A stretch of 64,000 nt of DNA from Branchinecta lynchi (taxonomy: Eukaryota; Arthropoda; Branchiopoda; Anostraca; Branchinectidae). A program made the position numbers and the translations under genes. The notes under the pieces were generated by a model. The model was not told the origin of the DNA. It saw nothing but the letters and a program-made list of their open reading frames with translations, and searched no databases. Positions 10,115 to 22,200 of this stretch are shown one piece after another. Each line of letters starts with the position of its first letter. The stretch's first letter is position 1. The stretch spans positions 31,080,533 through 31,144,532 of the forward strand of contig JAKZAP010000001.1 of NCBI GenBank assembly GCA_023053575.1. Direction: 5' to 3'.

Positions 10115-11339
10115 CTAGATGTGCCATATCTGGCTTCTTTCTAAATTTGCATGTTAGCCACTTCCAGCCTGTCCTCTACCCAACCTTTTCAGTTCTTGTC
10201 TCACAAGAAATTCTTCCCACTTCTACTTATCTAGGTCTTCCAAATGAAGCGTTCGCGAGATTGGTAGTTCGCTGTGGCGGCGGAAAAAGTGTGTCGAGAA
10301 AAGGCCGTTAAGGGTCATTTGGCGACCCAAGAAAATCGGCTGTCTAAGCTAAGAGAGATTCGTTTGTCCGGTGGATTGTCAACAATTCAAGGTGGGGTGT
10401 TCTGACTACTAACAACTTCCATGTTGCCCGATGCTCTATATGACTGAGTCCAAAACACGCCAGCGATCCGCAGGAAGAAGAAGTAAGCGTGTCCGTACGA
10501 CTCAAATCCTGTGTCAATCAATCATCGCGATCTTTGGCAGCAGCTGTGACACCACTTCTGCCTTTCTTCCGCTAGATACCCGGAAAGGCCGGAGATTTTG
10601 CATCGGCAAGGAGAGATAGTCATCAAGGGTATTGACAACAATGAACTTGACGTGAGCGTTTAAAGCACAGGACAGTATGTACGACAATATTTTGTAAAGT
10701 AGCGAAAGAATTTGCATGCAATAAGTTTTTGTAAAATAGACAAAGATTTTTTTTTTTTTTAAGAATGGTACGCGTTATCGTTTCATAAGGTCTTGCTTTA
10801 TAACTCCTGCAATCCCGAAGTACCCCAACGTTCGACAGAAATCCTAGAATCCCCAGTGCAGAAAAATTCAAATTTCGTTCTGTGCATGTGTTTTAAGTTG
10901 AGTTCCGAATTGCCCAGTTTCCGAGACGCGTGAAAATTTGCCAAAGAGCTATAACTCAGATTCAAAAGGATTAATCAATGAAAAGACATTTCGGGTGGAA
11001 GTGGGTATTCTAGGGGGGTTGTCAGAGGGTAGAAAAACGTAAAAGGCCGCTGAAGCTTTAACTATCTGTTTTCTGTTGTTAACTATCTGGTTATTGTTAG
11101 GTTGCTTTTCAAGGGTTTGGTTTCTCCGGAAGGAGAAATGTTCCAGCGTGCGGTAAGCAGGTTTGGTTGTTCCGCTGGACGTAGGAACATCATTGCTTCC
11201 AGGGGGGGGGGGGGGTCTGGGGCTTGCGGAACGGCTCAAATAATAACCCATGAGAATCTAAAGATAAGTTGCTTAACCAGTGCGAGCAAGTGTTTAACCA
11301 GTAATGCAAGTTATATTTAATATAGTTAACTGAGTTCGC
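10115..11339. other. Unassigned intergenic sequence
   Basis: No exon or clear repeat was seen. It contains a solitary run of about 14 G near 11202-11215 and a T run near 10747. Confidence 0.4.
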
Positions 11340-11645
11340 CTAATCCCGTCTGGTACCACGCTACGCCCGATGTGTGGAAAGATGGATGAGGATGTGTTCC
11401 ACTTTATGTGTGAATGTGAAAGTTCAATGGGCACATCAAACTACCCCAGTCCCACTCTGTAACAACCTAGGAAGAATGCTTACTCCCTAGATGAGCAGCT
11501 TTTTCAACAGTTTCCTCTCTGTGATATTTCAGAGCGTAATTTTTTGGGCCAGTACATGCTCAATTTACTAGCTTGTGACAAAGATAAAAGTCATGTTTCT
11601 TATAACACTTATTAGATCTTTATTTTATGCATAAATCAGCTGATT
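11340..11645 (+). mobile_element. LINE C-terminal Cys/His motif fragment
   Basis: The frame reads R-x-MCGKMDEDVFHFMCECE near 11365-11420, a variant of the C-x2-C-x8-H-x4-C motif at the C-terminus of many LINE ORF2 proteins. It continues with [20 protein letters not shown]. The downstream part (11427-11645) is nearly duplicated at 27366-27578. Confidence 0.7.
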
Positions 11646-12375
11646 TGAGCAGATCTCTCTCTCGTATTGAAGAAAATTATTGTATTTTGAGTAATGAGTA
11701 TTCCCGTATCGGCCTCGCGTTCAACCCTGGTAAAAGTGAAGTGCTTGTTTTTAATGGTAAATCGTCATCACGGTAGGTTAGGTTTGAGGACAAGGAAATA
11801 TGCCCATCTGAGGTACTTGTTTATCTAGGTCTGCCGATTGCTTCAGATTTAAAATCGACACGTGCGGGTCTGATTTCCGATCTATCTACCAAAGTTTGAA
11901 AAGCGTATGGTACGCTCTTTAGGACTAAGGTGAAATTTAACCGGCTGATTCGAGGACGCCTTTATACCGCTCTGGTTATCCCGGACATTCTCGCTCTGTC
12001 GCCTGTTTGGATACTTTTCACACTGAAGGAAAAGAAAGCAATAAGAGTTATTTATTTAAAGTTTGCGAAGTTTTTGCTTAGAGTACCTCTTTGGACGAGA
12101 AATACTTCACTAATTGCTAATTATGGTGTTCTTGATCCCACGGATGTCGAACGGATGTCATCGACATCCGTAGAGAAAAGTGTCTACAGCCTCTGAATCC
12201 CAAGCATAGCCTGTATCAGGCATTTCTAACGTAGGCTAGTTGTGCTAGTTCTTTGTTCATTTGTTAGTTTAGTGTGATTCGTTTTTCCTTTTTCTTCTTC
12301 TTCTTTTTTCTTCCCTTCTTATACTCCATCTGTCACATTTTGTGTTTAGAATGGGTAAATAAAATCATTCATACA
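11646..12375 (+). mobile_element. LINE fragment: post-catalytic RT region and 3' end
   Basis: The frame reads SRSLSRIEENYCILSNEYS, RIGLAFNPGKSEVLVFNG and VYLGLPIASD, then after frameshifts KVKFNRLIRGRLYTALVIPDI and LKFAKFLLRVPLWTRNTSL. This is the RT region after the YxDD box and the thumb. The same family is present at 47395-48150, 38783-39175 and 50430-50735. The 3' end has AATAAAATCATTCATACATTCATT. Stops and frameshifts show that it is dead. Confidence 0.8.
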
Positions 12376-12382
12376 TTCATTA

Positions 12383-12659
12383 AGCGTGTTCCACCCTTCT
12401 AAAAATAGTAACTGTTAGTTAATTGTCGTTTCAACCTCGTGAAAAGTTACTACGCTGACCGTTCCAACGTTCTCCAAATAGTAATTAATAGTTAATTATT
12501 TGCTTACCATGCTCGCGAGCGTAGTAAGCGTGGTAATGACGGATCTCTGTAACGTGATTGGTCGAATTCGCCCGTGGCATGATATTCTGCTGGAAAATAG
12601 AAAAATCGTTCCAGCCTTGACTGGCAAAAGTAACTAGGGTAAGTAGGTTGGAACACGCT
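12383..12659 (-). mobile_element. MITE-A, copy 2
   Basis: The ends are AGCGTGTTCCACCCTTCTA and, inverted, GAGCGTGTTCCAACC. ATT flanks the element on both sides, as a 3-bp target duplication if the first G has mutated to A. The internal order matches the copy at 43316 and is inverted relative to 22226 and 62009. Confidence 0.85.
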
Positions 12660-13176
12660 CATTGTCTCGCATCCGACGGTCCGCTCGTCGCTACCAAATT
12701 AGGTCTCTGACCCCAACTGGGAACCGTTCCAGTTAGCCATGGACACCCCAGATGATAGTTAGAACTGACGTTTTTTATGCGGGAATCGGCGTTATGTAAT
12801 TTCCTAGATCAACTGACTCCGTTCTAATAACTGAAATAGTAACATGTTTCGAACTGAAATCACAAAAGTACAGAGTTGAAAAGAACTGAAAAGAAACAGA
12901 CCAAAAGTTAAGTTGCCTAGCCTATGACCAAAGAGGCCTGCGATAAACACAACGCAGGATTCTGTGGAAAGAATTGATAAACGGTATAACCAGGTACAAC
13001 TAAAAGAAGAACGAAGTTATGACACAATCGCATAACTGACAGGAATACAGTCCACAGAAGCCCATACAGCAATGGCGCCATAATAAGAGCTCACAGTTTC
13101 AATATACTTCACTAGAAACAATGTACAATACTGTTTTGTACTTGCCAAAACAATTAACAACGACAAACACAACAAA
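12660..13176. other. 3' flank of CTDSPL2, unassigned
   Basis: This holds the 3' untranslated and downstream sequence of CTDSPL2 (minus strand). No AATAAA hexamer was seen on the minus strand here, so the transcript end cannot be placed. No other feature was recognised. Confidence 0.4.
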
Positions 13177-13242
13177 TTAGTCAGCCGGCAGGTAGCTGAA
13201 GAGTCGATATCGGTCGCGAACCAAGGGCCTTACATCTTGTTT
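13177..13242 (-). CDS. CTDSPL2: CTDSPL2 exon 7 (terminal)
   Basis: Acceptor TTTTCTTGCAG. The 22 codons [21 protein letters not shown] plus TAA correspond to the conserved DVRPHIRDRFRLHDLLPPD end of the family. The position of the stop is as expected. Relatives end LPPD; here it is LPAD. Confidence 0.94.
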   Translation of the reverse strand, partial: KQDVRPLVRDRYRLFSYLPAD

Positions 13243-16200
13243 CTGCAAGAAAAGAAAACGGATTAGTACACACGAATTTCAAGCCGCTGACACCTTTCGG
13301 GATTCCGGGGCCCTAAATCTCATCCTTTTTTCGCCGGATTCCGGGTGAACTACTCCCGCGAGGAAAAGCCAAGATTTTGGATTCATAATGCACATCCGTC
13401 TATGAAAGGAAGATGGTTCGGCAATAGGCCTAGAATAGAACTTGACTGATTAAAGGTAAATCACAGCGTTACCACCGAATTAGACCTTTTCCTCTTTGCT
13501 ACTTGCATTTCATTCGCCGACAACTACATTTCTACTTCCCTAACGGTTCCCACACAACGGTTTGTATGTGTTTTGTTTACTTTCTTCATTTACTCCGCCT
13601 TTCCGAAACGGAGGGTCATAAATAAATTACTTACTTACTTACTTACAGGGGGAAGGCATCACTGCAGCCGCACAGCATCGTGAAGAGGCGTCGTCGACAA
13701 GCCTTGACTAGGGGGGGGGGGGGGACAAGCCTTGACTTGTAACTCCTGCCCCTAAATATAGTCGAGTCCCGCCCAGTCGATTAGTAAGATTTGTAAGTTT
13801 GTGTCTATAGCGCTGGAATTTTCTACTCCACGGTAGAAAAAAAGTGTTTGATAGAAATAAGAAGAGTCCGGATGAGAAATACGCGTGTCCCCTTTGCGGT
13901 GGTGGAGATGAGGATATCGGTTATTTTCTAAGCCGGTGCCAGGAGCTTTCGGATCTCCGTAGGGAGATTTTTCGGTGGGTATATCCCGACACTTCCTGGT
14001 ATCCTGAAGTGTACATCCGCCCAGGCGATTAGTAAGATTTGTAGGTTTGTATCTAGAGTGTTAGAATATAGAAAGCTTTCCGTAGATTAGTTGTATGATG
14101 ATTGACGTTTCTGTGTATTAAAAAACCTATTAATCCGAATACGAAACTTATTTTCTCGCCCGACAATTAGTTCGGTCGGAATCCGGCCAAAACCGGAGAA
14201 TTTGTTTAAAGTAAAAGTCTTAGTTAAATTTGATAAGATATTCGATTTGCGGGTAAGAAGAATCTGTATATGATTATCATTTTCTCACGGGACCTATAGA
14301 TCGTTCGGAATCCGGCTGAAGCCGGAAAATTTGTTAAAACTAGAAGTTTAATCTGAAGTTGATTAGAGTTTCGATGTAGGCGCAAGAAGACATGCTGAAT
14401 TCGTATTTAAGCTTTAGTTTTTTGCCAGAAAAGTAGTTTGTCCGGAATCCGGCCGAAACCGGAATTTGGTCAGAAGTAAGGAAGGAAGGAGATACACGAC
14501 GTAGGCTATAGGGTAGACCATATGTTGAATTAATATCTGAATATTTGACAGCGTAAAATGGGTATCTGAATATATCTTAACTTGGTGAAATTCAGCTGGC
14601 GTGTCCATTTTGCACTGTCAAATACGAACTTGGTCTTCTCCGATTGTTACCATTGGCCTTAATCTATTTTAAAATTAAAAAATGTTTAAGAAGTCTGTTG
14701 AAGACCAAATATCTATAAGATCGAATAGTCTGGAGCAAAAATTAAGATTTTGGGATCCCATCGGAACCTTTGGTCTTGTTATTTACCGATTTGACGGTCG
14801 TTAAACTACAATTCTTATGTTCTCTAGTGTTTTTTCTTTGTTTTTCTTTTTTGTTATTTATGGCACTTGTGCTGAAAAAAGCTAATTGATTGATTGATTG
14901 ATTGACAGAAAAATATGATAAAAAGCAACAGAAATAGCTCTCGCCTCTAATGAAGTCTGAGAAATTTGTAGTTATCGTATTGATCAGAGTTAAAAATCCT
15001 ACCATCAGTGCACCTGAAACTATTGATCGATTCAGTATTACTGCAACTTCGGTCAGGCTGTTCCAAGGATCAATAATTATGTTACCAAAGCTCCACTGAT
15101 ACAGGTCCTTGTGGAATCGTGATTTTGCAAGCTTGAACGCATGCCCCTTATGGTGACAGTTATTGTTTAAGTTGGTCACTTCAAAGTTGTTATAAGTTCC
15201 ATCAATTAATTTGAATGAATGAATCACTGCCCTAGGGCATAAGTGCAGTAGAACAGCGAAATGAAACATAAGAAAACACTAAACAAGAACACACATAGAA
15301 ATACACACAATTTCAGAGAAATTTAATCACAAATAAGCACTAAGCTAATTGGGTGGTTAACAGGTAAACTGCTAATCGGAGGAGATAATTTCGAGGACAG
15401 ATTTTTGCCAAGGAAGACCGAAATATAGCTCTAATAAAATTCAGCTGACGTATCCGTTTTGCACTATCAAATACGATTCGCAGTCAACTTTGCCTGAAGG
15501 AATATTTATCCTCAGTAGTGGGTCCTGAATCAACAAAATATGGATTTCGCGTGCGAGGGGGTAAACATGGCAGGAAACGGAGGTACTTGAAATACGTGGA
15601 ACGTATGCGACGTAGGCCTTTTTTTCCTGAGTTTACCATGTAGTCCAGCCACAAAGTTCACATATGGTGCACTAAAGGCAGTGCATATCTTCCCGAGTCG
15701 TTGCCTGTTATACCCTGATTTTAACTGTATATTTTACTGTATTCAAAACGGATACTATTAGCAGTTGATTTAATCGCCTCCTCCATGTGTTTGTTGTATA
15801 TTTTGTTTTTTATTTTTTTTACTCCGCTGTTTTGTGCCTGTTAACGAGTTGACAAAATATACCAAATAACAGGAGGAAAAAAAACAGTAAGTAACTTACA
15901 TGGTTAACAAGTGATTCCAAGAAGGGTAGGACATTCATGAGTTCGCGATCACTTCGATCGAAAAACCAGCTCTCAATCGGAATTCCGTTTTCAAGCTGAA
16001 AATAACAAAATACAGATTATCTGTTTGTCTTCTCGATGCGCCAGATGCCTTATGTGCCGTTAAAGTTCGATCCCGACATTCGTGACTGCTTGAATTTGTT
16101 TTGAGCATAAATGGAATCTGTCAGATTTTATCGCATAAGTGATGGAGTACGTTAGAATAGGGTTCATGTTCTACATCTTCTTCTTAGGAAAAATCCTTCA

Positions 16201-19200
16201 CTTCTGACGAAGGTGTGGCCAGAAAATATTAAAACGCCGGAAGGATTTCTGGGGAAAATCGGGTTCCAGAAAAATCTCCACTGTGAGAACAGAAAGAACA
16301 GCCGCTTTTCTCACCTATCTACCAAGGCCTTGGTTTAATTTTCCCATTTTTTAACCAAGCGCTTACTCCTCACTGCTCTTTTGACCGTTTCTGGACCAAG
16401 CCCTTTGTCCTTCCTGCCCAGGCCTGCGGAAAAACGAGGTTGGAGACTCAGAGGTGAGCTAACCTATCTGCTCAGGAGAAAGGCACCTGACCTGACTCTA
16501 GTCAAAAACCGTAAAATTAGCAGAGAGCACATAGGACTTGGGAGAGATTCCTTTGAGCGTGGCAATAAACGCGACTGATATTGATTATGCTTTTGAAGAC
16601 TTCAGTAGAAAGCAGTCGCAGGTAGGTCCTTCCAGAAAGACGAATACCCTCGAAAAAGGTAACCTATAGTATATTTATTTAGTATATTATATGTTTCACG
16701 CTCGAGAAATAGCTTCTTTTAGGCAATCAATCATTGCCAAAAGCACTGAAACCGCTAGCGTTTCCACAAATGCGTCGCCTATTGAAACAAGAGCTGCGAG
16801 AACGAGGGTACGAGCAGGTGGGACAATAAAGTAAATGAGAACGCAACAAAAAAAACGCCATCCAAAAATGACCTAGAAATAGGATATCTAGTTTCACACA
16901 AGTCTTAGCATTTCCGGCAGCGCCTAGGGTCATCTAGGGAAAATGACTTATCTACCTTCCAATTTTCAAACAAATAGATCCATTCGTTTGGCCCCTAGAC
17001 CTGCCACACGATTTCCGGTACCCCCTCCAACTCCCCCTACCGCGTCCAAATCTGGTCTGGACTCCTAAATAGATCATCTGAAGCATTTTCTCGTACCATC
17101 TATCAAGTTTTACTCGAATCTGAGCATTTTTTTTTTAGAACTTCCGGTAACTCTCCCTCCACCCCACCGTGTTCGGATCCGGTTCAAACCCTACAATATG
17201 ACACATAGGGCTTATGGTCTCTCTATATTCCAAGTATCATTCAAATCGCTCCACTTGTTTGACCCATATGCGAGACATAATATTTCCGGGACTCACATCC
17301 CAACTCCCCCCCCCCCCCCCACTGTGGCTGAATACGACTTGGAAACATAAAACCTCGCATCTCTGACATCTTCTCTTCCCGTCCATTAAGTTCGACTGGA
17401 ATCGGAGCATATAGCCTATCAGCAACTTTCCGGTTACCGCTTCACCCCCCCCCCCCTACCTTGACCGGATCTGGTCCCGACGCCAAATAGCAAATCAAGG
17501 CCCCATAAACTCGGTACTGTCCGACTTGCATTCCATTCTGTCCATCCGTTTGGTTTTTGTGCATTTCCAAAAGTTTCCAACACACACCCCCCCCCCCCCA
17601 AAAAAAAAAATCCCCAACCGTAGCCGCGTGTGGCTCGGACTCATGTTTTGTTTGTCCAGGCCATCCTTTCTTATCACCCATAAAGTTTCACTCGAATCGG
17701 ACCCCCCGTTCGCAACTTACGGAAGTCAGTGATTTCCGGATTCCGCCTCTCTCAACTCCGCCAAAGATGGTCGGATCCAGGAACACAAGTTTTAACAGGC
17801 ATTTTGTAGGGTCCTTAAGTCAGTAATATGCCTGCAAAGTTTCATCGTCCTTAGAACATCTGGAACTATCCTAACTGGCGATCATCAGAATTCCGGAAAA
17901 AGCCCTCCAACTCCCCCCCAGAGAGACCCAATACGATTTCGTTCTGTCAATTACGTATCTAGGGTTAATGCTTGCTCTTCCCACCAAGTTCCATCCCAAT
18001 TCCTCTACTCTAAGCGCCCCTTTTCACCCCCCAAAAGTATCGGATCCGAGCAAGACTTGACATGGAACATCTAAGACGACAGCTCTTTCCACTTACCAGG
18101 TTTCATTCAATTCCGATCACCCGTTCAAAAGTTATCATGCCCCTAGGTCCCGGGTTCCCGATCCCTCCAACTCCCCCCATGATGGTCGGATCGGGCAAAT
18201 GACTATTGTCAAGTCAGTCTGCTGAGGTCCCTCGCACGCCTTCGAAGTTCCATCGTCCTAGCACATCAGGAAGTAACGAACTCGCGGATCACCAGACCCC
18301 CCCCCCCCCTACTCCCCCACAGTGCCCGAATCCGGTCCGGTTATGTCAACGATGTATCCAGGACTTGTGCTTGTTCTTCCCACCAAGTTTTATCCCGACC
18401 CCTCCACTCTAAGCGTTTCCCAAGGTTTCCGGTTCCCCCCTCCAGCCCCCCCCCCCAAAGTCACCGGATCCGGTCCGGATTTGAAGTGGGTCGTCTGAGA
18501 CACGGGGTCTTTCCAAATATCAAGTTTCATTAACATCCGATCACCCGTTCAAAAGTTACATACATCTCAAGATTCCTGACTCCCCCTCCCGGCACTCCCC
18601 TCAATGAAGTGACTATTTCCAAATGAAGCTTTTGCGGTTCCTGATATGCCTGCCAACTTTCTTCTTCCTAGCTTTTGTGGAAGTGTCCGAACTAGCAAAA
18701 TACAGACGGATAGAAATTTCGATCTCTATAGCCTATGGCACTTGGCCGAACATGGGCGAAGAACCGACAATTGGCAGAGTTGGAATTTTGCAGAATAGGT
18801 CATGCTCAAATCCTCAATTTTTTGGTACAGTGCTCCAACGTTAGAGCATGCCTTGGAGCAAGGGTGCAAAAAATTCACTGTCATCTTCATTTCAAATTTT
18901 CAAAGCAACCGATTATCATTGGAATGACAGTCGGTAGCCCTCGCTAGAGGGGACCGTGCAGTAACGTTGGCGCACTGTGTGCCGACAAATCGAGGATGTG
19001 TGTACAACTGTCTATCGTAACTTACCTGATATCCGAAAGCTTGGGGAGAGTTGTCGATTATTACTGTCTTTGACAAATCTCGCCCGAGAATCGTAAGGTC
19101 CTTTACATAGTTGCCGTTTACGCAAATGCAGTGTTCACGGAATAGACGGTGCCTGGAAGAAGACTCGGTTAGTTTGCTGTCTGACTGTGACGAATACGCT

Positions 19201-22200
19201 TTGCTGCCCTCCTGACTGTGACGAACAAGCTCGGCTGCCCTCCAGCCGTAAATACCGGACCCATCGAATAACGAAATACAACAAAATCACATACACGATA
19301 ATTCTGTCCTGCAGAAGCGTCCTTACATTGCTTTCTCTCGGTACCCAACAAACAGCTAGATATTGCAGAACCACGCTCATAACGAATCAAAAGCTCTTCC
19401 GCGCCAGATTTCAACTAGGACCCCACGTCAGACACAGTCCAAGCTCTAGCACCTTAATCACTTGGCAACTGACAACCAGGCCCAGAAATGGGCGAGGATA
19501 GCGAACTGATAATCCAACCCAATGTCTGCAGCCTCCCTTCCAACCTGAACGTATGTTTCTACAAAAAGCGTTTGCGGAGCGAAGTGCGCAAGCTGGATCC
19601 ACTCTTCTGTCTATGGCTCGTTGACTTTTTGCAATAGATCTCATACCATTGTAGACGGTACTGAAATAGAACTGTCCCTAAATTTGTTCATGCGACGGCC
19701 ATTTAAAATATGGTTGTCTTTGACACCTGAAGGGCGAAAACCGTTGCTATTTGCTGTCGACTCTGCCATTATTTTGTTCTTGAAGGCTATCTGTTATTCA
19801 GACCTACACTGTAAACAAAAATCTTGCAGTATTTGCTACTAGGGTTAATATTGTCTCTACTGAGATAAGATTATCTCTAATTCGGATTAAACTTATCCCA
19901 GTACAGATAACATTAATCCCAGTAGCAAATACTGCAGTTAAATTTAATCCTTACTCGGAGAAAATTTTTACAGCGTACGCTCAGCCTCTGGTATTTTATT
20001 GCTCAAGAGTCTCAACTTACCTGATCCAGCGTCGGTGTGGGTCAACGAGGTTGAGTAGCTTGTCGGCGTAGATTCGCTTGGAGGCGGTAAAGAGGATGAC
20101 TTCGAAAAGCTGCGACACCCGCTCGAGGAATTCCTTGAAGTAAGGGCGCGTTCGGACGAAAACTTGGTATGTAGTTTGTTGGAAATCCACAGCGAAATCA
20201 AAAGCAGCATCGTCCAGCTCTTGTAAGCTACAGTGAACTAGGGTCTCGTCCTGAAATTTTTTTTTTATCAAGAACAATTCAAAACGCCAGTGCATCTAAT
20301 ATGTAAAGATCTATATTCCTTGAGCCCAAGCTGACTTTGAAACATAAATTCAAATAATCCACAAAACAGATATATCAGCTACGATGCTTTTTGCTGCCAA
20401 AGCAGCGTAGCTGACATGTCCGTTTTATGCATTATTTGAATACATGTAAAGATCTGCTAAATGCCGCTAGTACTGCCTTATACATTTGTTGTTTTATTTC
20501 TAAACAGACCTCGAGGTCCAATATATCTCACAATGTATGTTAGGTCCACAATGTATAGCTCCGTAAAAGCACCGTCGCACCAGCCCGCCTACCCTCGGCT
20601 TCGTATTTTCGCTCCAGCTCAATCGCTACATTGAGCATGTTGGGCAGATGAAGTACGTTCCCTTCTAAACAGGGGCGCAAACCAATCCTATACTACTTTT
20701 CTAAGAAATGGGTCACTACTCTGATAGTCAACTGCATGTATGTAGCGTACTTTCGCAGACGGTGTAAGTAATTTATTTGTCACCCGCCATATTTACTAGC
20801 GGAGAAGTCAATGCATCAACGTGGAACATAACTACGCATTTTTGTCAAGAAAATATATCTAACCCTTACTGCGGGTTCTCTCTAGGTCCGTTCAACTCAT
20901 TTCAATTCAAAATAATCTAAAGACAGATAAACGGACAAGCCGACGGGTTGTTTATGCGTCAAAACGTATCGTCATAATATAACAATCTATAAGTACATAC
21001 AATTTTGCGGCATTTATACTTACGTCTTATCATAAATATGGTCAATAACATAACAGATTACAATTACTAAAATACAAATAGCATAAGAACTAACGTTCAA
21101 AAGCGCTCCGAGTTATATAAACGAAAAAACGAGGGACGAAACTCTGAGCATACCTTAGCCTCGTTTTTGTTGCATGCTGCAACAAAACTCTCCACTTTTC
21201 GGCCGATTCCGGGCTAATTCTTTCTAATCCGTTTTTGCAATGCAGTGCTTCCGAGGAAGACGGCAGCGCTTCTTGAGAATCACGGACTTGCTCACCAACC
21301 AAGTCCGTGCTTCCCCGCAAGGTGCTGCAGCGCTGCCGCTTCAAGCAAGAAGAAAGTGAATCTTAAAACGCATATTGTGCAAAAGCAAAATAGTGCTGCA
21401 GCAGCGATGCGGCAGCGCTATTGCAACAAGAACGAGGCTCTTGTTCGCGAAGCTACCACCGGCTCTACACGAGGCACAGGCTCGGCAGCTTGACGATGAA
21501 GACGAATTCGGGCGGGGAGAAAATCAGGAGGGCGTATATCGCGGTGAAATAGGTTTTGGATTATAGATGTACCGAACTTCATACAAAGTTGAAGTCGTCG
21601 GCATGAAAGGGTGTCTAATTTAAATTGCTTTAGGAGCTGGGACTTTCGGAGCTTTAGATGTAATGGGAAGCACAGACGACTAGCATGATAAAACGAAGGA
21701 ATGCCGGACTTCAGATGCTTAAGCTCATGTCCAGGCATGGGGCACCCACTAAAGTTCCGGATTTACATTTCATTTATCCGACCAAAAGATATGGAGCCCC
21801 TGTTTGGCATTTGGCCTCACGGTCGAACAGACCGCCAGAATTGAGTAGATTCAAAAAAGAGCTCTAATCATAGCGTCAAAGGTGGCCGAGAGGTCCTATG
21901 AAGAGTTACTACGTAAATTCGGAATCACCTCCTTACATGATCGAAGGCTGAAACTCCGCATGGAGTTTGGTGTCAAATCTCTGAATCACCCAATCCACAC
22001 AAATATTTTCCCTTCTGAAAAGCTGACAAAAAGGCTCCCTCGCAAGGTAGCTACAGCGGTTGCAAAGTTGCAGCCAACCAAATGTGCCCACCAGAGGTGT
22101 GCAAATAGTTTTGTCCCTTCATTTTTAAAGTTATATAACGAAGGATAAGCTGAGCTGCTAGTTTAAATTTATAATGTTATTTATGACCGTTGTAGCCCTA

